From positions 1-64,000 of the forward strand of contig DUOO01000031.1 in NCBI GenBank assembly GCA_012838795.1: 64,000 nt of DNA, in the 5' to 3' direction. Every line of letters starts with the position of its first letter. Position 1 is the stretch's first letter. Both the position numbers and the translations under genes were made by a program. The notes under the pieces are model-generated. The model searched no databases. It saw nothing but the letters and a program-made list of their open reading frames with translations, and had not been told where the DNA came from. Source of the DNA: Clostridiaceae bacterium. GTDB taxonomy: Bacteria > Bacillota > Clostridia > Saccharofermentanales > DTU023. Below are positions 52,491-60,131 of the stretch, in pieces.

Positions 52491-53618
52491 TCAGCCACGT
52501 ATATAGATCAACCAATACAGGAATATTAACAAGATACCGATTGCCAGTCCTACACCGTAACTTTTCAAAAAAAGCAGCAAGCCTTGCGTTAATTTTGATC
52601 CGGTTTGATTTTTAATTTCAAATTCAGATTCTTGATTTGTATGGTCTCCATTAAAGTAAGAATCATCTTGGTCCTCATAATCTTCATCTCCGGTTAAATC
52701 ATCATGGTCAGTGTAAACATCCAGATAATTACTATTATCCGCAGAATATTCCTCTTCCGATAAGTAGTCGAACTTTTGCCAAGCTGCCTTTTTAAAATCT
52801 GAAATATTAATCGGCTCAGTCGGATGATTTTTCGCAATATCTTCCATAATCCGAATACTGCTTGATTCCAGCACCCTCAAGCCCAATACCGTACAATCAT
52901 CATGTACTTGCTCAACATTCAAACTATCGTGAAAATTATTAATAACATTCACAAATGAAGAATCACTCAGGCACAATTCTAATATTTCCTCATCGGATAA
53001 AAGATCATAAACACCGTCTGATGCCAATAAAATAATATCATCCGGATGTAAAATCAGTTTATTCAAATTATCCGGTTCAATCACAATATTATCAGAATTA
53101 TTTCCGAAGTATTTTAGAGGTCTGCCAATACCGTCTATGACTGATCTATGTTCATTAACCATCGGATATATTTTTTGATCACGGATTAAATAAATACGAT
53201 TTGTACCAATTGACATCGTATACGCCAGTGAACCGTTGATCAGCAAAAATGCCAAAGAACAACCCACTTCTTGTCCTTTGTAGCGTGCCAAGCGTTCAGC
53301 TAATTTCTCATTTACCTCGTCAATAAGCTGATAGGAAAAATCTACTATGTCAAAAGTTTGCGGATCAAACTCACCTAAAGAAGCAACTTGCCGAATCAGA
53401 GTTTCTTGCACCATACGACCTGATAAATCACCGATGCCTGATCCTCCCATACCATCAGTAATACTGTAAACTTGCCAATGATCTTCAGATTGTCCGGATT
53501 GGATTTCCAATTTATCCAAAGTGTCGGGATAAATCCTGGTCATACAGTGGAACGAATCTTCATTTATATTTTTTTCAGAACCGGCTTTCGTTAAACCGAC
53601 CGCAAGAATCTTGCTAAT
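52491..53618 (-). CDS. PP2C-type protein serine/threonine phosphatase with C-terminal membrane anchor (apparent ATT start)
   Basis: A PP2C phosphatase of about 376 residues. Metal-binding motifs are NEDSF near residue 19, ITDGMGGSGIGD, LLASDGVYDLL and VHDDCTVLG. A long acidic linker and one membrane segment (GLAIGILLIFLYWLIYI) close the protein, so the enzyme faces the cytoplasm. The first in-frame ATG (53543) would cut away the conserved NEDSF motif. Upstream in the same frame there is no ATG, GTG or TTG before a TGA, but AGAGGTG sits 7 bases ahead of an ATT at 53618. I therefore take ATT as the start. A paired Ser/Thr kinase is not in the window. Confidence 0.82.
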   Translation of the reverse strand: MSKILAVGLTKAGSEKNINEDSFHCMTRIYPDTLDKLEIQSGQSEDHWQVYSITDGMGGSGIGDLSGRMVQETLIRQVASLGEFDPQTFDIVDFSYQLIDEVNEKLAERLARYKGQEVGCSLAFLLINGSLAYTMSIGTNRIYLIRDQKIYPMVNEHRSVIDGIGRPLKYFGNNSDNIVIEPDNLNKLILHPDDIILLASDGVYDLLSDEEILELCLSDSSFVNVINNFHDSLNVEQVHDDCTVLGLRVLESSSIRIMEDIAKNHPTEPINISDFKKAAWQKFDYLSEEEYSADNSNYLDVYTDHDDLTGDEDYEDQDDSYFNGDHTNQESEFEIKNQTGSKLTQGLLLFLKSYGVGLAIGILLIFLYWLIYIRG

Positions 53619-53733
53619 TGAGATTCACCTCTTTACTTTTTTATATTGCTTTGTATTTCTTTGCATTATTAAATTATCCAATAACTATGTTGATAACTCA
53701 ATTATTGTACATTATACAATAATTCTAAAGCAA

Positions 53734-54189
53734 CTAAATTTCAACACGTTTGCGAATTTGCTGTTCGAGTTCACGTGTTTTTAAATCTTGTCGTTTGTCA
53801 TATGATTTTTTACCGCGTGCAACAGCAATTTCAATTTTGACTAAACTGCCTTTGAGATAAAGTTTAGTCGGTACCAATGTCAGTCCTTTTTGTTGAATAT
53901 CCGTTTGAATTTTTCGAATTTCTCGTTTTTGTAATAATAATTTACGTTTACGATCCGGATCAACCCTGAATTGACCTGCTTGTTTATATGGACTTATATG
54001 CATTCCGATAATCCATGCCTCACCATCAATAATTTGGGCATATGTATCCGCTAAACTAACTTTATTTTGCCTGATCGACTTTACTTCCATACCGAATAAT
54101 TCTATCCCCGCCTCATACTTTTCAAGCAGATGATAGTCATGTCCGGCTTTGCGATTGACTGCTATATTTTTAATTACTACTTTACTCAT
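53734..54189 (-). CDS. smpB: SsrA-binding protein SmpB
   Basis: Binds tmRNA and delivers it to stalled ribosomes. The protein is 151 residues, normal size. IAVNRKAGHDYHLLEKYEAG, GMEVKSIRQNKVSLADTYAQ and AVARGKKSYDKRQDLKTREL are the family hallmarks. I see no ssrA gene in the neighbouring intergenic regions, so tmRNA must be encoded elsewhere. Confidence 0.95.
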   Translation of the reverse strand: MSKVVIKNIAVNRKAGHDYHLLEKYEAGIELFGMEVKSIRQNKVSLADTYAQIIDGEAWIIGMHISPYKQAGQFRVDPDRKRKLLLQKREIRKIQTDIQQKGLTLVPTKLYLKGSLVKIEIAVARGKKSYDKRQDLKTRELEQQIRKRVEI

Positions 54190-54397
54190 TTTTTACCTAA
54201 TATTTCTTCAATCTGTCTTTTACAAAATTATAACATATGCTAAACACTGTTGTTTCCGTTTTTAATCTTAATAACATTATTAACATTGTTATTAACTTCT
54301 ATTCGGTAGAAAACACACTTATATCGGTTGATTCTAAAGTTATTAACACTATTCACATATGTATTTTTAACATAACCGTAACAAAACACCTTGAGAT

Positions 54398-55435
54398 CTA
54401 ATTATCCATTTCTAACATTGCATAAGCATTTAATGATAAGGTCTCAGGCTGTTGTTCCTTAAATGCATAAAAACCTTGTGCGGCAATCATCGCGGCATTG
54501 TCAGTGCAATATTGCAATTCAGGTAAATATAGTTTCAGTCCAAGTTCTTTCGTTGCATATTGAAATTGCAATCTCAGTTCACTGTTTGCAGCAACACCAC
54601 CCGCCAAAACCAACTTATTTTGTCCGGTTAACTTAATCGCTTTCATTGTATGATCCAATAAATAATTAATAATTGCAGACTGAAATGTCGCAACAAAATC
54701 AGATTTATTGACTAACTTCTCCCACGGTTGATTTATTAATGCGGCTTTTTGTTTGATTTGATTTAACTTATTTAAGGTAGCAGTTTTTATACCGGAAAAA
54801 GAAAAATCCAAGTTGTCTCCAAATTTAGGTTGTGGCAAATCAAAAAGATTGTTCTGACCATATTTTGCCATAGAATCAATAATCGGACCGCCGGGATAAC
54901 CCAAGTTAAGTTCTCGCGCAATCTTATCGAACACTTCTCCCGGAGCATCATCTCTGGTTCTGGCAATTATTTCAAATTCCAAATAAGATTTGACTAAAAC
55001 AATATGACTATGTGCTCCGGAAACTATCAATGACAGAAAGGGCGGTTCAAGTTCTCTATACGTCAAATAATTAGCAGCAATGTGTCCTGCTAAATGATGA
55101 ATTCCATAAAGTGGTTTTCGCCAAATCAAAGCCAAGGTTTTTGCTGCAGAAACTCCGACTAAAAGTGAACCAACAAGTCCCGGTCCTTTGGTTACTGCAA
55201 TAGCTGCAAGCTGATCTCTGGTAATACCTGCTTTTATCATTGTTTGTTCCAAAACATAAGGAATAACTTCAACATGTTTACGTGAAGCAATTTCCGGAAC
55301 TACACCACCGTAAATTTTATGTAAATCAGCCGAGCTGAAAATAATGTTTGAAATTACTTCTCTGCCATTTAAAACTATTGCAGCTGCCGTTTCATCACAA
55401 CTTGATTCTATTCCTAAAATATATATTTTTTGCAT
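54398..55435 (-). CDS. tsaD: tRNA N6-adenosine threonylcarbamoyltransferase TsaD
   Basis: Transfers threonylcarbamoyl to adenosine 37 of ANN-decoding tRNAs. In this 345-residue protein the ASKHA-type start is GIESSCDETAAAIV, the metal-binding histidines are in YGIHHLAGHIAANYL, and LIVSGAHSHIVLV and VLAGGVAANSELR follow. Length is standard. It is divergent from the alpha/beta-hydrolase gene. About 200 AT-rich bases separate it from smpB; they contain several TTATTAAC stretches but no gene. Confidence 0.95.
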   Translation of the reverse strand: MQKIYILGIESSCDETAAAIVLNGREVISNIIFSSADLHKIYGGVVPEIASRKHVEVIPYVLEQTMIKAGITRDQLAAIAVTKGPGLVGSLLVGVSAAKTLALIWRKPLYGIHHLAGHIAANYLTYRELEPPFLSLIVSGAHSHIVLVKSYLEFEIIARTRDDAPGEVFDKIARELNLGYPGGPIIDSMAKYGQNNLFDLPQPKFGDNLDFSFSGIKTATLNKLNQIKQKAALINQPWEKLVNKSDFVATFQSAIINYLLDHTMKAIKLTGQNKLVLAGGVAANSELRLQFQYATKELGLKLYLPELQYCTDNAAMIAAQGFYAFKEQQPETLSLNAYAMLEMDN

Positions 55436-55519
55436 ATTTTAAAATATATCTCATTTCTTTTATTTGCTTTATTATTATGCATTTTTTATACTTGCTTTAG
55501 CAAATCCTGCGAGGTGAAA

Positions 55520-56680
55520 ATGAACTCTTATCCAAATTTAGCAAAAATTCAAAAAGATAAAAAAAAGAATAAAATTTTACCGCTTTTCATCGCATTGATT
55601 TTTTTGGCTTCACTCTTGACAGTTGTCTTAACTGCAGTAAAAGTATATCGCCAGGCAAATCAGTTGGTCCGAATACCTTCAGATCCCTTCCCGGATGTAG
55701 CGGAGAATACGATGCCGGTTTATACAGAAACAAATTTTAAATCTTTGGATAATTTGACCACTTTATCCGGTTGGTATTTCGCACATACTGCCGAGCACTT
55801 TCGCGGCAATATTATTTTGGTCCATCATAATCATGCTGATCGAGTTCAATTCGGTTTGGATACCGCTGATTTATTTTCTAACTTTATCCAATCCGGATTT
55901 AACGTATTAGCTTTTGATCTCAGACATTCAGGCAGATCACAGGGTGAAATTTCCAGTTATGGTTATTCGGAATACGAAGACGTAATTGCAGCAATGAATG
56001 TAATGCGTAATATTAACGGGAAAACCGATTTTATTTTATTTGGTGTAGGTACCGGAACTGTTGCAAGCATGCTGGCCTGGGATTATCTGCCGGTTGAAGA
56101 TGCGGCTGAAAAGGATATACCTGACAATATTAAAGAAATGGAATTAACTCGTGCTGATATTATAGGTTTTATCTTAGACACTCCCACTGCTTCGGCCAAT
56201 GATTACATTTGTGCTGATTTGCCCAATCAAACTTTTTACGACAAACATATAGCACGTCGTTTTGTTCCTACCGCCGTTAAAGCAACTTCCGGTTCAAATC
56301 GGGACGGCAATATGATCTCCATAATCACCAAAATTCAATTACCGATCTTAATTACACGCAATTTGCCTGATACAAAATTGGAAGCGTCGGCAATAGATAC
56401 TATAATTGATGAACGTTTACGTTTACACCCCGATACAACCAAAGCTTTCGAAACTGCCGAGCCCGGTCATCTGGAAGGTTTTAACTTTCAAAGTATGAAC
56501 TATCTTTCAAATCTAAATCGCTTTTTGGATATTTGGTACCCTAATCCGGTAAATCTTATAGTACCCGACAATAAATATGATGAAAATAAAACCGACGATA
56601 AAAACACGAACGAAACACCGAACGAGATTCCTGATGAAATCCCCGGTGAAACACTCGCTGAAACTCCGGACGATAATTAA
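55520..56680 (+). CDS. Alpha/beta-hydrolase-fold membrane-anchored protein lacking the nucleophile serine
   Basis: A 386-residue protein with an N-terminal membrane anchor (LPLFIALIFLASLLTVVLTAV) and an outer hydrolase-like domain. LSGWYFAH, NIILVHHNHADR and FDLRHSGRSQGE fit the YqkD/BAAT-like group. The nucleophile elbow, normally GxSxG, reads GVGTG at residues 175-179, so the serine is missing. The putative histidine (EPGHLEGF) and an acidic residue remain. A Pro/Glu/Thr/Asp-rich tail ends the protein. The ATG at 55520 follows GAGGTG. It may be an inactive binding member of the family. Confidence 0.75.
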   Translation: MNSYPNLAKIQKDKKKNKILPLFIALIFLASLLTVVLTAVKVYRQANQLVRIPSDPFPDVAENTMPVYTETNFKSLDNLTTLSGWYFAHTAEHFRGNIILVHHNHADRVQFGLDTADLFSNFIQSGFNVLAFDLRHSGRSQGEISSYGYSEYEDVIAAMNVMRNINGKTDFILFGVGTGTVASMLAWDYLPVEDAAEKDIPDNIKEMELTRADIIGFILDTPTASANDYICADLPNQTFYDKHIARRFVPTAVKATSGSNRDGNMISIITKIQLPILITRNLPDTKLEASAIDTIIDERLRLHPDTTKAFETAEPGHLEGFNFQSMNYLSNLNRFLDIWYPNPVNLIVPDNKYDENKTDDKNTNETPNEIPDEIPGETLAETPDDN

Positions 56681-57309
56681 TCTTTGCCGGTTGAACCAAA
56701 ACCACCACCGCGATCAGTACCGATGGAAGTGATGTCCCGGACAATTTCAAATTGTGGCATACAGTATTTTGCAACAACCATTTGAGCAAATCTCTCACCT
56801 TTTTTTATTTTAATTGTACCAAAAGGATAGCCGGATTGATCCAGATAAACTGCTGTTTTTTTCAATTGTTTTTTTAGTTTTTCGGATAGTAAATCAACTA
56901 AACCGGTATTCAGATTATTGTTTTCGAAATAGGTCAATCCGTCTACCATATGAAATTCTTTTAATCGCTCGACAATAACAGGGTTAAATAAAATCAGATT
57001 AGGTAAATCCGTGATTTGAAACGTGTTATGAGCAATTACTTTTATCTCATCTCGATAATCCGAATCAATTGTGCCCGGACTATTCGGAATACGTAAAGCA
57101 GTTCGTAAAGATATACCGCTGCGCGGTCGAATTTGAATTTCGTAACCGGCGGAAATTGCTGTTTTGATACCTGTGTCGATCAATTTCGTTTGTCCCGGCA
57201 AAATTATACAGTCTTGAGCAGCAATCAAATCCCATCCTGCAGCACCTGATGAACCGCTTTGCGGAAGATTGTTTTTAGTTGTTTCTATATAAACTTTTAC
57301 TTGTTTCAT
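56677..57309 (-). CDS. dut: dUTP pyrophosphatase with an internal insertion
   Basis: Hydrolyses dUTP to dUMP. A 210-residue protein starting MKQVKVYIETT at 57309, 8 bases after AGGA. The five motifs are present: SGAAGWDLIA (24 on), RPRSGIS, GTIDSDYRDEIK with the catalytic aspartate, GERFAQMVV, and RGGGFGSTG near the end. Between motifs III and IV is an extra block of about 65 residues (100-166) absent from standard 145-residue trimeric dUTPases. It overlaps the end of the convergent hydrolase gene by 4 bases. Confidence 0.9.
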   Translation of the reverse strand: MKQVKVYIETTKNNLPQSGSSGAAGWDLIAAQDCIILPGQTKLIDTGIKTAISAGYEIQIRPRSGISLRTALRIPNSPGTIDSDYRDEIKVIAHNTFQITDLPNLILFNPVIVERLKEFHMVDGLTYFENNNLNTGLVDLLSEKLKKQLKKTAVYLDQSGYPFGTIKIKKGERFAQMVVAKYCMPQFEIVRDITSIGTDRGGGFGSTGKD

Positions 57310-57396
57310 AATGTCGATCCTATCATTATACACTTTTCACAATATTCAATATTTTTACCTGCCGGTGCTAAAACCTCCGGCTTAAATATGTCAGTA

Positions 57397-57891
57397 TTAA
57401 TCATCTTCGGAACCGATTTGGATTTCAGCAAAACTGGTTTGTAATTTGTCCAAGGGTTTTTGTTCCTGCAGAACTCCATCAAGCTTATTGGTTATTTTTT
57501 CTGCAAAAGAAATTTGATTCAATTCATCAATACGATCTTCATAAACTTCACATAGATTTTTATAATACAATAATTCTTTTTTGAGTTCCCAACAGGTTTC
57601 ACGCAAACTAAGAACATTGGCATTAAGCTGATTATATTTTTCAAAATATTCTTCAGCGTTTTCTGCTAATTTCGAATTGTTAAGATCGTCTTTGGCTTTT
57701 TTATCCAAGGTGTTAATTAATGCTAAAATTGCAATATTGGTTGTACTGAGACCCGGGTTTTTATCGCGAATATCACAGATTAAACGATCTGCTTCCTGTG
57801 CAATATCTTCAATATATTGAGAATTTTCCTCTGCAGATATATGATATGTCATTTGACCGATTTTTACTGCCACAGTTTTTTTCTGTTTCAC
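57397..57891 (-). CDS. zapA: Cell division protein ZapA, long form
   Basis: An FtsZ-ring stabilising protein. The GTG at 57891 is chosen because GGAGG lies 5 bases upstream; a longer frame from 57948 begins inside rsmA. The N-terminal ZapA head reads VAVKIGQMTYHISAEENSQY, then ALINTLDKKAKDDLNNS, followed by a long coiled coil (ETCWELKKELLYYKNLCEVYEDRIDELN). At 164 residues it is almost twice the length of Bacillus ZapA, due to the coiled-coil tail. It overlaps no gene but starts 12 bases after the rsmA stop. Confidence 0.85.
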   Translation of the reverse strand: MKQKKTVAVKIGQMTYHISAEENSQYIEDIAQEADRLICDIRDKNPGLSTTNIAILALINTLDKKAKDDLNNSKLAENAEEYFEKYNQLNANVLSLRETCWELKKELLYYKNLCEVYEDRIDELNQISFAEKITNKLDGVLQEQKPLDKLQTSFAEIQIGSEDD

Positions 57892-57902
57892 TTCTGCCTC
57901 CG

Positions 57903-58772
57903 TTAATTTATGTCTATATAGTTTGCCACAGACTGATATAATTGCCAAAATTTTTCTGCAGGAATTTGTTCGGGGCGCAATTTTAAATCAACGATATCTG
58001 ATTGTTCTATTTTATCTGTTATTTGATCCAAAAGTTCATTTTTAAAATAATTATTCAAATTATTGCGAATAGTTTTTCTTCTTTGGGCAAAGCATTGTTG
58101 CAAAAAAAAGTTAAATCGGAATAAATCAATTTTAACTCGAGTTGAAAATAACACTGATTGCGGATGTCTTTTAATTTTTATAACTTGTGAGCTAACTTTT
58201 GGCTGCGGATAAAAACAGGAGGGAGCAACTCTGACTCGATCCGTTATTTTACCATATAATTTAAGCAGTATAGCCGTCGGACCGTATCTGCTGTTATTCG
58301 GACCTAAACTGATTCTTTCCGCAGCTTCTTTTTGTAACATCAAAGTCATGCTCTCAGCATTGGGAACTTCGATCAGAAGTTTTTCTATTATTTCTGTAGA
58401 AATATAGTACGGTAAATTAGCAACTATCTGTAAATTAGATTCTTCAGCATAGAGTTTCCGTAAATTCACTTGCAGAATATCTTGCTGATATAATGCTAAA
58501 TTCATTTTATCTTTCAATCTTTGTTCTATTACCGCGATCATTTGTTTATCTATTTCATAAGCTGATACTCTGGCAGCACACTTAAGCAAGGCCGAGGTCA
58601 AAGTTCCCAATCCGGGACCGATTTCCAAAACATGACTTTGATCTGAAATATCGCTAATTTCGATAATCCTTCGCAAGATTGATTTTGAAATCAAAAAATT
58701 CTGCCCCAGCGATTGCCGGGGCAAAATATTAAAGTCACTTAATATTTTTTTTGTAGCCGTTAAATCTAACAT
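57903..58772 (-). CDS. rsmA: 16S rRNA (adenine1518-N6/adenine1519-N6)-dimethyltransferase
   Basis: KsgA/RsmA modifies two adjacent adenines in helix 45 of 16S rRNA. In this 289-residue protein the family start is FNILPRQSLGQNFLISKSIL, the SAM-binding glycine loop is VLEIGPGLGTLTSALL, and the catalytic NLPYY is in IVANLPYYISTEI. The start codon overlaps the 3D-domain gene stop by one base, and zapA follows after 12 bases. Confidence 0.95.
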   Translation of the reverse strand: MLDLTATKKILSDFNILPRQSLGQNFLISKSILRRIIEISDISDQSHVLEIGPGLGTLTSALLKCAARVSAYEIDKQMIAVIEQRLKDKMNLALYQQDILQVNLRKLYAEESNLQIVANLPYYISTEIIEKLLIEVPNAESMTLMLQKEAAERISLGPNNSRYGPTAILLKLYGKITDRVRVAPSCFYPQPKVSSQVIKIKRHPQSVLFSTRVKIDLFRFNFFLQQCFAQRRKTIRNNLNNYFKNELLDQITDKIEQSDIVDLKLRPEQIPAEKFWQLYQSVANYIDIN

Positions 58773-59959
58773 TAATTGGTTGCTAAAACAAATACTCTGC
58801 TAGTTGTTCTTCCCGGATCAATGCCGGATGCAAGTTCATTATCATAATAGCAAACATCCAACCAGCTGGAATCTACTGCACCCATACCGTTATAATCGGC
58901 AACTACAACTAATCCGTATCCTTCAATGAAAAGAACTGTCCCGAATGGATATCCGCCAAACTCAGGCATAACCGTGGCTACTAAACCACGTGTTGTACGG
59001 AGACCGCTGGCAGTACCTGTATCATGACTTTCTATTCCGTCATAACCGGTTATTGTACTGTAATTCGTACTCGTGTAAGCAAAAGTATAACCATCAACAG
59101 TAATTGTTCCATCACCATTTTCAGTAAAATTGTAATAAGATGCCTTACCGTTCGGTTTAATTAATCCGGCAATTAAACTGTGATTGACAGCCGCTGCCGA
59201 AGATGATCCCGGACTGACAAATTGAATACTTTGTCCTGCCGGAGCACCGGGTGGTTCGGCCGAAGCTTCAGTTTGAACGATTGATTCAGTCGGAGCTTCA
59301 GTTTCAATGATCGGTTCAGTCGGAGCTTCTGTTTCAATGATCGGTTCAGTCGGAGCTTCTGTTTCAATGATCGGTTCAGTCGGAGCTTCTGTTTCTGCCG
59401 GAACTTCGGTTTGAATGGTTGGTTCCGCCGGAACTTCAGTTTGCAAGCTGCGTTCAGCCGGTACTTCTATCGATACTTCAGGCTCATACCATGATTCGCT
59501 GATCGTTTCATCCTGAGCCGCCGTTTGATCCCATACTTCAACCGGTGTTTCAGCCACAACCGGTTGTTCTGATACATCCGCAACATAGTCTGTGACTGTA
59601 CCTATATTTACGATTTTTCGACCAAGTTCAATAATCAAATCTTCACCAAATTCATCTTTAACATTATTATGTTTTTGGTCATTAAAATTAATTTCCAAAC
59701 TATCCGACAATCCATTTAGAGAACGATTATAATTGTTTTTATAAATATCACTCAATGTATCAAGCTTAATTGATTCAATATCGGCCATAGCTTTTATATC
59801 TGAATTATCAATTGATAAATGATCAGCAGCGTCATTTGCCGGTAAGAAGGCGATTGATTCTTCCTTATCATCTGAATGGAAAAAGTACACAAAAACAACA
59901 GCCAGCACTAAAACCAGCGTAACTGTACCTAATATCCATTCTATTGTCTTCTTCAACAT
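58772..59959 (-). CDS. Exported 3D-domain cell-wall protein with Pro/Glu/Thr repeat linker
   Basis: A 395-residue protein anchored by an N-terminal membrane segment (IEWILGTVTLVLVLAVVFVYF). A long acidic linker includes tandem ETEAPTEPII units. The C-terminal ~85 residues are a 3D domain (DTGTASGLRTTRG, YPFGTVLFIEGYGLVVVADY, WLDVCYYDNEL), the fold of YabE/MltA-like lytic enzymes. The first of the three signature aspartates (usually VDP before IPLGT) is not seen; the second and third are present. The ATG at 59959 follows GGGAG. It is first in a 3D-rsmA-zapA operon. Confidence 0.8.
   Translation of the reverse strand: MLKKTIEWILGTVTLVLVLAVVFVYFFHSDDKEESIAFLPANDAADHLSIDNSDIKAMADIESIKLDTLSDIYKNNYNRSLNGLSDSLEINFNDQKHNNVKDEFGEDLIIELGRKIVNIGTVTDYVADVSEQPVVAETPVEVWDQTAAQDETISESWYEPEVSIEVPAERSLQTEVPAEPTIQTEVPAETEAPTEPIIETEAPTEPIIETEAPTEPIIETEAPTESIVQTEASAEPPGAPAGQSIQFVSPGSSSAAAVNHSLIAGLIKPNGKASYYNFTENGDGTITVDGYTFAYTSTNYSTITGYDGIESHDTGTASGLRTTRGLVATVMPEFGGYPFGTVLFIEGYGLVVVADYNGMGAVDSSWLDVCYYDNELASGIDPGRTTSRVFVLATN
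59281..59397. repeat. 30-bp coding tandem repeat in the 3D-domain gene
   Basis: Four 30-base units starting at 59281, 59311, 59341 and 59371; the second and third are identical, the first and last slightly altered. They encode the ETEAPTEPII linker units on the minus strand. Copy number could vary between strains. Confidence 0.87.
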
Positions 59960-59995
59960 TATTGCTCCCATATATTTTTAAACATTATTAGTTAA

Positions 59996-60025
59996 ATTAT
60001 ATTGTCTTATTTTAGAGTTGGTCAA
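59996..60025 (-). promoter_or_regulatory. Sigma-A-type promoter of the 3D-rsmA-zapA operon
   Basis: On the minus strand TTGACC (60025-60020) and TATAAT (60001-59996) are separated by 18 bases. The -10 lies 37 bases upstream of the ATG at 59959. Confidence 0.72.
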
Positions 60026-60095
60026 TAATAATCCATAGATAAAAAGAATTTTAATATAAAACACAATAAAAACAAGAATTTTTTAAACTTTTTGC

Positions 60096-60131
60096 ACAAA
60101 ACCGATAAAAGCCTTATATTATCGGTTTTGT
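60096..60131 (-). terminator. Hairpin overlapping the FGAM synthase stop codon
   Basis: ACAAAACCGATAA (60096-60108) and TTATCGGTTTTGT (60119-60131) are perfect 13-base arms with a 10-base loop that holds the stop codon. On the minus strand the GC part of the stem is followed by TTTTGT, as in an intrinsic terminator. Confidence 0.68.

Noticed and set aside
54250-54370. Cluster of DnaA-box-like sequences / replication origin
   Set aside because: TTATTAACA differs from the TTATCCACA box, copies are few, and no dnaA or dnaN gene is near. More likely AT-rich intergenic DNA.
53619-54397. ssrA (tmRNA) gene next to smpB
   Set aside because: No tRNA-like ends or tag-peptide frame could be found in the flanking non-coding bases.
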